A program made the position numbers and the translations under genes. Shown here one piece after another: positions 24,779 through 35,734 of a DNA stretch of 64,000 bases. Position 1 is the stretch's first letter. Each line of letters starts with the position of its first letter. The stretch comes from Sapria himalayana (Eukaryota > Streptophyta > Magnoliopsida > Malpighiales > Rafflesiaceae). The stretch spans positions 186,001-250,000 of the forward strand of contig JAREIK010012400.1 in the NCBI GenBank assembly GCA_029783825.1, given 5' to 3'. Below the pieces are notes generated by a model. It did not search any database. It was not told where the DNA came from and worked only from the letters and a program-made list of their open reading frames with translations.

Positions 24779-26121
24779 TAAAAGCAAGCCCTCCTCAGCC
24801 TGCCCTTGCATCTTTTGAGGACAAACCTTGGAATATCATAATTAATAACTAAATCAACACTGGGAATATCCAAATCATGACTGGCAACATCAACTGCAAT
24901 TAGCACAGAAGTTTTTCCAGATAGAATTAATGTTAGAGCTTCAAGACCACATTCCACCAGTATTAAGCTCAAAAGATGACAACTTCTGCTATTGCATTAC
25001 ATGCATGAAAGGCAGTTTAGACTTACAAATCTATCCTAAGCTTGGTAGCATGACTATTATTCAGTTTTGCACCAGTCAAACACCATTAATGGGAATAATA
25101 TTGAAATGAACAAAATAGAATGTTATAAAATTAAGCATCACTTCAGTACACCTGCAAGTGGAAACGAAGAGAATGGCTGAACGAATGCACATGTCTTCTA
25201 ATTTTGATAAAATATGAACCTGATAAGCATCCTTCACGTTTTTTAGGATGAAAGCATACTGTTATTTGAGAGTAAAGACTGTCTTGAATCTTTATTATGG
25301 TTCACAGATAGATTTTATTAAAAGAACTTAAAGAAGATATTGCAAATTAGTTGTCATAGGCAAGCACTCCAACATCACTCTTAGTTCTTCCTCTAAACCA
25401 ACATTTAGAAATCTATCAGCTTCATCCAGTAATAGGAACTGAAGCAGATAAAAACATTAAAAGAAACTGGATAAAAAGATAATCTCAATTGAGTAACTCA
25501 TCAAAATATATAAAATTTAACTAATGGGCCATGCACAAGTCTTCCTCCTGCATTATTAGTCTCTTACTGGCCTGTGAATAATGATTCACTTACCATTCCT
25601 GCATCACTTGTTCTTCCCAAAACATGGGCATACATCAACTATGAATGTGAAGTTTACAGAGAAAAAGAACCTAATTTTGAATATAATCTAAACAACAATC
25701 ATGCTCACCTTTGTTTTGGAGAAGATGGGATGAACATCTGAATTCCTCTCCAGCAACACCTTAAGTCTACCAGGCGTGGCTATAACAACGAGAGGTAGAA
25801 CAAATAAATTCTAGGTTTGAATCAACGCGTCCTTGCCACCAACCACCACCTTTCATAGGAATTGCAAAAAAGAACAAAGAGAACAAAATTGCTCAGCCAG
25901 CTGAAAAGCTAGCTCTCTCATTCGAGTAACTATGAATGCAAAATGCTGTATGGTTCTTCTGCAACACGATGAAAAATAGGCAGAGCAAATGATTTTGTCT
26001 TCCCACTAGCATTCTGTGTTAAACCAAACACATCTATGCCTAATAAAATCTTCGGGATGCAGTGAGCTTGTACTAGCATCGACCTCTTCATTTCCAGCTC
26101 AGTACAAGTGTTAACTGCCCA
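24779..26121 (-). pseudogene. DEAD-box RNA helicase (RH36/DBP8-like) pseudogene
   Basis: Three exon remnants are readable. Exon A (26121 to 25709) starts WAVNTC, carries HCIPKIL, a damaged Walker A (TQNASGKT for AQTGSGKT), ELAFQLAEQF, VVVGG and ATPGRLKVLLE, and ends SKTK at donor GTGAG. Exon B (25438 to 25152) starts after CAG with FLLLDEADR (motif II DEAD), then VHILSKLED and FVSTCR. Exon C (24985 to about 24779) reads SCHLLSLIL, then [15 protein letters not shown] and NYDIPR. Lesions: a 1-bp deletion near 25938, TGA at 25853-25855, TAG at 25811-25813, loss of motif III SAT with about 11 codons, TAA at 25260-25262, a deletion after GLEALTL, and TGA at 24795-24797 in ARAG*GG. Introns are kept, so it is not a processed copy. 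This subfamily normally acts in ribosome biogenesis. N- and C-terminal exons are missing. Confidence 0.93.
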
Positions 26122-26140
26122 TTCTCAGTACAAGTGTTAA
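26098..26140. repeat. 17-bp direct repeat at the helicase/inverted-repeat junction
   Basis: CTCAGTACAAGTGTTAA occurs at 26098-26114 and again at 26124-26140. The first copy is part of the helicase exon; the second ends right where the left arm of the large inverted repeat begins. It resembles filler DNA from break repair. Confidence 0.8.
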
Positions 26141-26539
26141 ATACTCAAAATATAATAACATATTGTATTATCTATTTTAGCTATCAACTTTTTTAACTCC
26201 AACAATAATATCTATTATAACTATCCACTTCAACTAACTTTTAAAAATAAAATCTAAAATACTATATGCATGCAATATAATCATCATATTGATGAAATAC
26301 AAAATTTTAAAATTTGTAAATTTGTACAATAATATTTGCAAAAAAAAACGATTATACAATAGGGTATAACATTGATGATGGTATATATCCAATATTAAAA
26401 ACATTTGTCAAAAAATATTCCATGTCAAAAAAGTAATAAACAACATTTCCATTTTCTAATATTTGTACCATATTAATACTATATAAATGTGTTTGTATAT
26501 TAATAAAAAAAAGTACTTTTCTAATATTTCCATTTGGTG

Positions 26540-27330
26540 GCATTGATAATATTCAACTTGCAACTCATATCCATCAATATTATTCAATTTTCCTTTTTCA
26601 TATGCTAAAGTTTCATTTTCTCATCTTGAAGTAGACGTTCTTGAAGATAATATTTTCCATCATTTCAAATTTATTCTCATTTGATAATTTTTTCTTTTCC
26701 TGCATTAAAACTGAAAGATTAAAAAGTTCAAGTTTTTTTTCATCACCTCCATATTATTTGCTCTTGGATTTTCAAAGTCTCGCTTTCTCAGCTTTCCTAA
26801 GTGGTGGTCTATATAAGGATCCATAGGACGCACTGTCATCTTCATAAATTTTGAAGTTCGATGTAGAAGGCAAGAAGTTGTCATGAGTATGATAATGTTC
26901 TGATTTTTACTTTTTTGCTAGAAAATCATCCATCCATTTTAGTTGATACATTAATTCATTCCAACAATATTCAAAAGAAAAAAAAATTATAGAATTTCTT
27001 GTACATATTCTTAGCATCACAAATCTAACAAATTTAAAAAGAAAAAAAAATATTATCATGTCTTTTAAAAGATCATAATTTTGTAATATAATTTATCTTA
27101 AATATTGTTTTTCTCTATCAACTCACTTTGATTCAGTCTTTATATCATTGCAAAGCACCCTAAAAATTTGTTGGTTGCTAGCTAAATTGTAGACCAACGA
27201 TTCATCAAAGAATTTTGACTACAAATTGGGCATACCTTAGGTTTGTATTGGTGAAAAAACTCACAAACTATTTGCCAATATGTCTTTGACTATTACTCAT
27301 TTCCTTACACAGCATTCAAACTAATATTAA
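26540..27330 (-). pseudogene. PIF/Harbinger ORF1 (Myb/SANT-like) relic, left arm
   Basis: On the minus strand near 27180-27290 broken frames read CEFFHQYKPK, then CSQNSLMNRWSTI, LATNKFLGCF and LNQSELIE; in the equivalent of the W..I...Y block the Trp codon is intact here. Further downstream (26600-26540) come LNNIDGYEL and ILSMPPNGNI. This is the Harbinger ORF1 protein that accompanies the DDE transposase. Multiple stops and frameshifts are present. Confidence 0.72.
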
Positions 27331-27779
27331 GTCATGCTAAGATTATCATAATATCTTCCACTGAACTAAAATTGTCACCTCATTGTTTTTTGGAGGTGGG
27401 GTGTACTTGATGAGATATTGGAGAAGATTGACCTATAACCTCATAATCAAATTGGCTTGCATTATATATAAGATTGGTGAAGTACACACCATTATGGAAT
27501 GGATCCATGAGATAGTTAATTATATATTTACAAAAGTTAAATGATTAAGTACTATAATGAAAAAAAAAAACAAAAAATTCTAATAAAAAAGAAAGCCTTT
27601 AAATAAAAATCAATAACTTTCTATAAAATTCATAAACAAGAAAGCTTGTTTATCCAAAAGAACATGACATTCAAGATTAATCAAGATATTCCATTTGTGA
27701 AAACACGAAACATTAAAAAAACATAAACATTTGTGAAAAAAGAAATAGAGTGTTCTTATCCAATAACAATATTATTTCG

Positions 27780-27990
27780 AGCATAGCTACAACATCAAAT
27801 TAGTCAAATTATCATCGGTCATGGTTTTAAACAAAATATAACCAAAATGAGCAATAAACTTATTTTAACAAATATGTGCCATGATGCTATAAAATATGAG
27901 GAACTCCATTTGAATATTCAGACAACTCCAATTAGTTAATATTTTTACAAAGCCACTAGCTTTCAACTTATAGTTCATCTTATCGTCCAA
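27780..27990 (+). pseudogene. Copia RNase H C-terminal fragment, left arm
   Basis: Broken frames read HDAIKYEELHLNIQT and a decayed TKPLAFN-like end, the C-terminal tail of a Ty1/copia polyprotein. It is the inverted counterpart of 29583-29840. Confidence 0.65.
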
Positions 27991-28679
27991 GAAATATGTT
28001 AAAGATATTTACTACCCATTTAAAAAAGGATTTTTGAAATAACTATAATGAAAAAGTACATAATATTTATTTTTTAAATATATACAGATAGATTGTATAA
28101 GGATAATAATGATGTATAAAAGATAAAATTTGCAATTAAGATGATACTTTAATCTTTTTTAAATGATATAATCTTGTTCTAAAATTATAAAATTAAATTC
28201 TAAAACTTAATAAATTTTAGTTTAAAAGATTAACTAAAATTACCCTACAAGGATTAAAATAGTGTGTGTGTGTCAAGAGTTGTGATAATTCTAAAACAAC
28301 ATAACGCAACAAATATTGACACACATCAAAATACACAAAAAATAGACATTTATTGATTATAGTCAAATTAACAAAGTCTCGAAACAAAGTTAATAAATAG
28401 ATTAATAACATATTCAAACTATATCACGATTGTTTGACTATAAATCAAAATTCTTTAACCTAGTAGAAATTGTTTAGACAATAAATAAACATAGCAGTAG
28501 AAAAATAACAACGAAAAAAAAACAAAAAAAAATATAGATACAAGTAAAACGATAAGGATAGAAATAAAAATAAAAACTCCAAACCCTATAAAAAAAATGA
28601 AATAAAAAAATAATGTGTTTGCTTAATTCAAGAGAAGAAATGCATATATTTAAATTTTTCAATACCGTTATAGTAACTA

Positions 28680-28720
28680 GAGCCTCTTGGAGATGCTCTT
28701 AGAGAATCTCCAAGAGGCTC
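28680..28720. repeat. Perfect 15-bp palindrome at the centre of the inverted repeat
   Basis: GAGCCTCTTGGAGAT, an 11-bp loop GCTCTTAGAGA, then ATCTCCAAGAGGCTC. The words GAGCATCTCCAA / TTGGAGATGCTC are typical of PIF/Harbinger terminal repeats. The spacer 28721-28904 also holds AACTCCAACAGGCTTGG, another such end-like word. Confidence 0.9.
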
Positions 28721-29582
28721 GCCATCTCCTTTCATTTAGTTATTTTAAAGAGTTAAAGCTTAAAAAATAACTCCAACAGGCTTGGCATCCGGCTATCTAT
28801 TTCACATATTCGTCGTTTACGCTAGCCACTTCTATCGATCCATAAATCCCGCCAGGCTCAACTACTTGGAATGAAAACATGATTTTAACAAGAAATCATA
28901 TTTTTTCGGCTCTAGTTAGTGTAATGGTAAAGACAAATTTAAATATATGCATTTCTTCCCTTGAATTAATCAAACACATGAGTTTTTCATTTCATAATTT
29001 CATTTCTAGAGTTTTACGTTTTTATTTTCATGTCTATCATTGTTGTTTTACTTGTATCAATAGTTGTTTTGCTTTTTTATGGTGGTTATTTTTCTACTGC
29101 AATGTTCATTTGTTGTCTAAAAAATTACTATTATGTTAAAGAATTTTGATTTATAGCCTAACAATCGTGATACAATTTGAATATGTTATTAATCTATTTA
29201 TTAACTTTGTTTCTGGACTTTGTTATTTGACTATAATCAATGGATGTCTATTTTTTGTGTATTTTAATGTGTGTGTGAATATTTGTTGTACTATGTTGTT
29301 TTAAAATTTTCACAACTCTTGACACACGCACATTTTTTTAGTCCTTGTAGGGTAATTTTAGTTAATCTCTTGAACTAAAATTTATTAAGTTTTAGAATTT
29401 AATTTTATAATTTTAGAACAAGATTATAACATTTAAAAAAGATTAAAGAATCACTTAGATGTAAATTTTACTTTCATACATCATAACTATCATTATACAA
29501 TCTATTTGTATATAGTTATAAAATAAATATGCACTTTTTCATTATAGTTATCTCAACAATCCTTTTTTAAATAGGTAGTAAA

Positions 29583-29840
29583 TTATTTAGAATATATATT
29601 GGACAATAAGATGAGCGATAAGTTGGAGGCTAGTGGCTTTGTAAAAATATTAACTAATTGAAGTTGTGTCTGAATATTCAAATGAAGTTGCTCATATTTT
29701 ATAGCATCACTGAACATATTTCTTAAAATAAGTTTATTGCTCATATTGGTTATATTTTGTTTAAAACCATGACCTATTATAATTTGACTAATTTGATTTG
29801 TAGTTATACTCGAAATAATATTGTTATTGGATAAGAACAC
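29583..29840 (-). pseudogene. Copia RNase H C-terminal fragment, right arm
   Basis: An uninterrupted 85-codon stretch reads SQIIIGHGFKQN, then DAIKYEQLHLNIQTQ, then VNIFTKPLASNL. The last block matches the conserved (D/N)IFTKPL tail of Ty1/copia polyproteins. Upstream polymerase is absent, so it is a fragment. Staying open suggests this arm is the less decayed one. Confidence 0.8.
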
Positions 29841-30229
29841 TCTATTTCTTTTTTCACAAATGTTTATGTTTTTTTAACATTTCGTGTTTTCACAAATCGA
29901 ATATCTTGATTAATTTTGAATGTCATGTTCTTTTGTATAAACAAGCTTTCTTGTTTATGAATTTTATAGAAAGTTATTGATTTTATTTTAAAGGCTTTCT
30001 TTTTTATTAGAATTTTTTGTTTTTTTTTCATTATAGTACTTAATCATTTAACTTTTGTAAAGATATAATTAACAATCTCATGGATCCATTCCATAATGGT
30101 GAGATCTTATATATGATGCAAGCTATTAAGATTATGAGATTATAGGTCAATCTTCTCCAATATTTCATCAAGTACACTCCACATCAAAAAAATAATGAGG
30201 TGGCAATTTTAATTCAGAGGAAGATATTA

Positions 30230-31180
30230 TGATAATCTCGATGTGGTTTAATATTATTTTGAATGTCGTGCAAGAAAATGAGCAAAAGTCTACGACATAT
30301 TGACAAATGATTTGTGAGTTCTTCCACCAATACAAACCTAACACATACCTAATTCGTAGTCAAAATTTTTTGATGAATCATTGATCGATAATTCAGCTAG
30401 CAAGATATAGAAATACAATATTTTTCACATATAGAAAGATCGAATCAGAATGAATTAACAAAGAAATACAATATTTGAGATAAAGTTATATTACAAAATT
30501 ATTATTTTTTAATTGACATGATAATGATTTTTTCTTTACAAATTTTTTAAATTCGTGATTCCAAAAACATGTATAAGGAACTCTATAAATTTTTTTTTTC
30601 ATTTAAACATTATTGGAATGAATCAAGGTATCAACCAAAATGGAGAGAGGATTCTCAAATAAAGAAGCAAAAATTAGAACAATATGATACTCATGGCAAC
30701 TCCTTACCTTCTACATTGGACTCCAAAAATTTTGAAGATAACAGTGAATCCTATGGATCATTAGATAGATCACCAAATAAGAATGTTGAGAAAGTGAGAC
30801 TCTGAAATTTCAAAAGCAAAAATATGAAGGTGATAACAAAAACTTGAACTTTTTAATCTTTTAGTTTTGATGCATGAAAAAAAAATTATCAAATGAGAAA
30901 AAATTTGAAATGATGAAAAAATAGTATCTTCAAGAACAACAACATCTACTTCAAGAACAACAACATCTACTTCAAGAACAACGACTACTACTTCAAGAAC
31001 AACATCTACTTCAAGAACAATAACGTCTACTTCAAGAACAATGTCTACTTCAAGAGAAAGAGAAAATAAAACTTAAGCAAATAAAAAAAGAAAAATTAAA
31101 TAATGTCAATGAATACGAGTTACGTGCCAAAATTGCAAGCTGAATATTATCAATGCCACCAAATGAAAATATAAAAAAAA
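30230..31180 (+). pseudogene. PIF/Harbinger ORF1 relic, right arm
   Basis: Broken frames give CEFFHQYKPN near 30310, RSQNFLMNH near 30355, then an open stretch from 30569 with MYKELYK, FSFKHYWNESRYQPKW (the conserved F.F.HCW..L...PKW block) and a Ser/Asp-rich tail. The C-terminal part is a Gln-rich LQEQQH coiled-coil repeat, then KLNNVNEYELRAKIAS and ILSMPPNENI. This is the ORF1 partner of Harbinger transposase, here with stops and frameshifts. No DDE transposase was found in either arm. Confidence 0.78.
30928..31056 (+). repeat. In-frame CTTCAAGAACAACAACATCTA repeat
   Basis: Seven starts of CTTCAAG occur at 30928, 30949, 30970, 30991, 31009, 31030 and 31048. Spacing is 21 or 18 bp, always a multiple of three, encoding LQEQQHL/LQEQHL. 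The left arm holds only about two units. Confidence 0.9.
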
Positions 31181-31615
31181 TGATGTAATTCTTTTTTATT
31201 AATATACAAACAAATTTATATAATATTAATATGATACAGGTACTATAATAATAGTTGTTTATTACTTTTTTGACATGGAATGTTTTTTAACAAATGTTTT
31301 TAATTTTGAATATATATCATCAACAATTTTATACTCCATTGCATAATCGTTTCCGTTGCAAATATTATTGTATAAATTTACAAATTTTAAAATTTTATAA
31401 TTCATCAATATGGTGATTATATTGAATGCATATAGTATTTTAGATTTTATTTTTAAAAGTTAGTTAAAATTAGTTGAAGTTGATAGTTATAATAGATATC
31501 ATTATTAGAATTACCTTAAAAAAGTTATTAACTAAATTATATAATATAATATTTTATTATATTTTTAGTAGCTATTTTAGATAGTATTGTTGGAGCTGCT
31601 CTTATAAGAGTTGAA

Positions 31616-32054
31616 GGAGTTGATTGCTCGTCTTCCTGAAAATATAATATTAGAAGACAATATTTTGAACTTGTGTCATGGCAGCACAAGCAATTGAGGA
31701 GGTGACCCTGGGATCAGATCATATTCAAAAATTAGTGCATTTCAATTATTAAAAAAGTAGAAACAATATTTTAAAGTCTTCATTTATTTTTGCCAGTGCA
31801 TCAAAATGCAAGCTCAATGGCACTCTCCTAAAATTATGAATACGAATTCCCAGTCTCTTCTTCTCCGATCAACGATGCAAAAACGGTCTGAGAAGAAAAA
31901 CAAGCTCTCAGCATCAAGAAACACATGCAACAACGCCATGTGTTAGAGAACAAGCTCTCAGCATCAAGAAACACATGCAACAACGCCATGTGTTAGAGAA
32001 CAATCACTCTGAAAGAACGAAGAGAAGAATAGCCCACTGTAGAAAAAAGTAGTG
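31616..32054 (+). other. Possible 5' flank with a 50-bp tandem duplication
   Basis: Sequence composition becomes more balanced here, as in a 5' UTR. A perfect 50-bp duplication occupies 31901-31950 and 31951-32000 (unit starting CAAGCTCTCAGCATCAAG, containing a CATGTGTT / AACACATG pair). It precedes the unrecognised open frame at 32055. Confidence 0.6.
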
Positions 32055-32246
32055 ATGGAATTGGGCACCATTAAAGCGTTATTCGACAAAAATAGTGATT
32101 CATCCCTGTGGTCCTCGTTCGAGACCAACATAATAATTCATCTCCCAGTCCCAGACGACTCAGCCAAAATGCTCGGCAAGATCATCAAAGATTGCTGGAA
32201 GAATCTGGAATTTAGATCTGAATCGGATTACCATATCAGAATTTAG
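32055..32246 (+). CDS. Unrecognised short coding-like ORF
   Basis: From the ATG at 32055 (a preceding in-frame ATG lies at 32052) the frame reads MELGTIKALFDKN, then SLWSSFETNIIIHLPVPDD, then MLGKIIKDCWKN. Its base composition and amino-acid make-up are far more gene-like than the surrounding AT-rich DNA. It runs into a 31-bp minisatellite at 32208 and stops inside it. I do not recognise the family. It may be a first exon or a captured gene fragment; no splice donor was convincing. Confidence 0.4.
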   Translation: MELGTIKALFDKNSDSSLWSSFETNIIIHLPVPDDSAKMLGKIIKDCWKNLEFRSESDYHIRI

Positions 32247-32460
32247 GTCTGAATCGGATTACCATATTGGAATTTAGGTCTGAATTAGATTACCATATCG
32301 GAATTTAGGTCTGAATCGAATTACCATATCAGAATTTAGGTCTGAATCGAAAACCATATCGGAATTTAGGTCTGAATCGGATTACCATATTGGAATTTAG
32401 GTCTGAATCGGATTACCATATCAGAATTTAGGTCTGAATCAGATTACCATATCGGAATTT
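32208..32460. repeat. 31-bp minisatellite, 8 copies
   Basis: Units start GAATTTAGGTCTGAATCGG and end TTACCATAT(C/T)(A/G). Starts are at 32208, 32239, 32270, 32301, 32332, 32362, 32393 and 32424; one copy is 30 bp. Copies differ by a few substitutions. Because 31 is not a multiple of three, the repeat breaks the reading frame of the ORF that enters it. Confidence 0.93.
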
Positions 32461-32689
32461 ATGTATTTGTTTAAAACATATTTTATCAATGTTACCACAA
32501 ACACACATGAGTGTGAATGTGAGTTGTGTCGGCTGGCTTCTCAATTATACTCATTAAACTCAACATTTTAAGATTACAAATACTCCTCAATTATCAAAAC
32601 TTATAAGTTTTATCAATATAGCAATATTCATCATACAATTGATGAAGTTATCAAATTCATAGAGTTTTAAAATTTATTTATAGGATATA

Positions 32690-33130
32690 AATTTTTATAC
32701 CCTTAGGTTGGTTCATGTTATAATTTAGGAAAAATTGCTTATAAGAGTCTGCTATTGATTGAAAAACAATATCAATCTGAGAATTCACATCAATCTTAAA
32801 AAAATGATCTCTAGTTCATTCAAAAAATAAATGATTTGAGTGTTTTCAGTCGTTATAATATTCATCAGATCTCTCATAGCTTTCTAACTAGCTGGATGAG
32901 TCTAATTCTCAAATATTTTTTTGAAATTAGATATCATGTCATAGGCAATAGCCATAAACTAATATTAATATTAGAGTAAATCTAATATAGAAGCCAAAGT
33001 ATGACATCTATACTTCTCATCAGCATTTATCCATTTCTCATTAGACTTGACTTCATCATTAGTTGCCCCTTAATTTGGTTTATCTGAGCACAAATCTATG
33101 AGTACAAACTTGTAATTCTTAGTCACATGG
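32690..33130 (-). pseudogene. Copia gag (UBN2-like) relic
   Basis: Minus-strand frames read NEKWINADEKYRCHTLAS, then MAIAYDMISNFKKIFEN, KAMRDLMNI, and near the end ILFFNQ and NYNMN. This order matches the copia-type Gag polypeptide (W...D..A...I..S, LW..L...Y, ...L.SLP..Y..F...Y.MN). Stops interrupt it and no zinc knuckle or protease was found. Confidence 0.68.
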
Positions 33131-33989
33131 TCAATGTCAATATATTTTTTTTATAATCTATGTAATTGGTTCCATCAAGTTTTTTCTCATACAAAATAGT
33201 GGTGAGTGGGTTGAAATGCACTTTCCTAAAAAATTTACAATCAATTTATAAGTTTGAATTCTATCACAAGAATTATTTCCCTCCAATAATTTTTGTATGA
33301 ATTCATCATTATTCTGACACACTATGAATAGCATACCTCGATGGGAGGACGTCAAATATTCATTATTTGTCTAGATATGTTAATTCCTATAAATTCAATT
33401 ATATAAGTAGCATGTAATGCCAAACAAGACTAAACTAATGACTTGCATTCAATCCTATAAATAATAGCATTAGCTCAAATAGAGGTGATATTCTTATTCA
33501 TAGCTAAGTAGAAAAACTCATATAATTCTAAAACAATTGTTTTTTAAATGAATCATTCAAATGTAGAATTGAATCATTTAAATAATCTACATAATTACTC
33601 AATTGTGATTTATACTAAGTGTATCTACAAGTCAGTTAGTCCGATATGAAGAAAGTATCAAGACCAACTAACTTTCAAATCAATGACTTAGATTGTGTGA
33701 TTCATTCTAAATAATTCCCTTGCCTATTTAGATAATTTAAAATTATCAGTTTTTTTTTTATTTAAAAATATATGGCTTTGTGAAATAAGTATTTTTGAAT
33801 AATTCATTAACTCTCTCCCTTCGTCCCAAAAGTATCATACTAGTTATCATCTATAAACATGTCATCACACACACACACACATGTCATCAAAATGTATAAA
33901 TATATATATCTATTCCACCACAAATATTTTCTCATGCCACACCATATATATTTTCATGCCACATATACATGATCACTAAGCATTACCCA
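33131..33989. other. Unassigned, probably retroelement-derived
   Basis: A 65-codon minus-strand open frame at 33158-33355 was not recognised. An (AC)n run lies at about 33868-33882. The neighbouring gag relic suggests this is decayed copia DNA. Confidence 0.4.
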
Positions 33990-34520
33990 TGGCTAAATAT
34001 TGAATACCCCAACTATGTCGATTATAGGACACCTCACCTATAGGAAATATAGGGTTTTGGTTAGTACCCTAAACCACGGAGCATTGCCGCTATCAATTTC
34101 TACCACCGTGAGATTCATCATGTGCATTGCCAGTGGTTGCAATCACCATATAATCTTCCACTATCAATCATGTCATCCACCACATATGTCATTGTTGGCT
34201 TCAAATATTATCTCTAACACCGTAGTTGGCCGCATCAGCCTTTGTAGTGACCATCATTGACAACTTATATCGTAATTGTCACCAGCACTTCTATTGGCCA
34301 TGACAATTGCCATGGTCACCATTGTCGGAAACCGACACCATCAACAACATTGATAATAGCTATGACTGCTTCTATATTCACCGTTGTAGGTAACAGAGAA
34401 GTTTACCACCGAAGTTGTTGGCCTCATTTACCACCATGGCATCTGTCATCAGCAAATTCGACCACCTTCATCAATTGTGTTAACCATCATCATCATAGAA
34501 AAACAATGAGAAATAAATTT
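33990..34520. repeat. CCACCAT/CATCA-rich low-complexity block
   Basis: A more balanced block enriched in ACCACC, CATCATTG and CACCGT words, giving short His/Ser/Thr-rich open frames on the plus strand. It resembles blocks at 58250-58830 and, inverted, at 18120-18480. These frames look like low-complexity artefacts. Confidence 0.5.
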
Positions 34521-35734
34521 ATAGCTCCATATAAAAAAAATAACATCATAATCCATAAATAAGCCTAGTTATCTTTATTTAAGTTGGGAATTCACATATT
34601 CATATAAATCATTTAAAACCTAACCCTTCCACGCACAAATTATTGTTATTTTCTCACACCAATACTATAGTTAAATGTTGAGGATTTGGGAACTCAAAAT
34701 AAATTCGAGTAGATAATATATGTTGAGTTGATTATTTTTATTTTAAACATATATTCATGTTTGTTATAGGAAACATACCTCAAGGTGAGTTGCACTTGTG
34801 ACTTTTTCTCGTTTATCTTTTTGTTCTAGATAAGCACGGAGAATACAATGATGCTATAGTGGAGTAGTGTCCTTCACACCAAGTCTTCTTTTTATTTCTT
34901 TTATTTTAAATCTCATCCTCTTTTTTATAAAAATTTAATACATTACACACACACACACACATAATCAAAATCAATTTAATATAATGTAATTAATTTGATT
35001 TAATAATAAAATCAAATTATTCGATTATAATTTAATTAAGTATTCCTATTATATATGTACATTTTTTCTAAATTAACAAAAAAAATCCTTTAAAACTTTT
35101 TTCATATGGATAATACTATGAAAGGGACTTTGGCATAAATAAAATCTCGAGCACTCAATACATATTAATTATAATTTATCCAACTACATAATTATAATTG
35201 TACTTACTCACTTATTTAAAATAATCAGTATTGTTTATTACTTGATACTTTTTAAATTCCTCATGTTTAGATTATACTCATTAATTAAATTAGATTACTG
35301 ATAATCTAATTTTGTTAATTTTTATTTTTTTAGACTTTCTACTTAATTTATTCGATATGCTGGATTGAAATATACTTGTAGGATTTGACAATATCAAAAT
35401 TTATAAGCTTCCTTAAAGAAACATCATCAAATCTTTTGACGGGACATCAATTCCATCAGTAATTATTATTCATCACACACTTGATAAAGCTATTCAATTC
35501 ATAGAGTTTTTAAATCTATTTTTAAACTCAACTATTTATAAATCAAAATAAGTATTAACAAATATACGTAAATGTTATCAAAATAAGTATTAACAAATGC
35601 TGGTCTAGACATGAAATCACAATGGGGTTACTGAGAGTTACGAAGGAGTGACAGTTTCTAGTAACTATGCCCGCGCTGGATTTTTCCATATGACGTAAAT
35701 GCCACCGGAGCTGTGCCTGGCCTGTGTTTCACTC
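34521..35734. other. Upstream region of the PGK exon
   Basis: AT-rich DNA with an (AC)n run near 34943-34962. A direct repeat of ATCAAAATAAGTATTAACAA lies near 35535 and 35578. The last 100 bp before the PGK ATG are more balanced and probably contain its 5' UTR; no clear TATA box could be chosen. Confidence 0.4.

Larger units (their letters stand above)
26142..28690. repeat. Left arm of a large inverted repeat
   Basis: This ~2.5-kb arm is the diverged reverse complement of 28905-31580. Matching pairs include GGATCCATGAGA near 27502 with TCTCATGGATCC near 30076, the ACTATAATCAATAAATG stretch near 28355, and the CATATGCATTTAAAT-type stretch near the centre. The arm carries a Harbinger ORF1 relic on the minus strand and a copia RNase H tail on the plus strand. 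Arms differ by many substitutions and small indels. Confidence 0.88.
28905..31615. repeat. Right arm of the large inverted repeat
   Basis: Inverted partner of 26142-28690, starting near GGCTCTAGTTAG and ending with TAGATAGTATTGTTGGAGCTGCTCTTA-like sequence at about 31580-31611. That end is a plausible Harbinger terminus and extends about 30 bp beyond the left arm, so the left arm is truncated on its outer side. It holds Harbinger ORF1 (+) and a copia tail (-). Confidence 0.88.

Noticed and set aside
28905..28935. A TAGTGTAATGGT string resembling the start of a plant tRNA
   Set aside because: No cloverleaf, T-loop GGTTCGA or acceptor stem follows; it belongs to the inverted-repeat arm.
32208..32460. 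Regular ~31-bp repeats considered as a CRISPR array
   Set aside because: The units are head-to-tail with no distinct spacers, and the host is a plant; it is a minisatellite.
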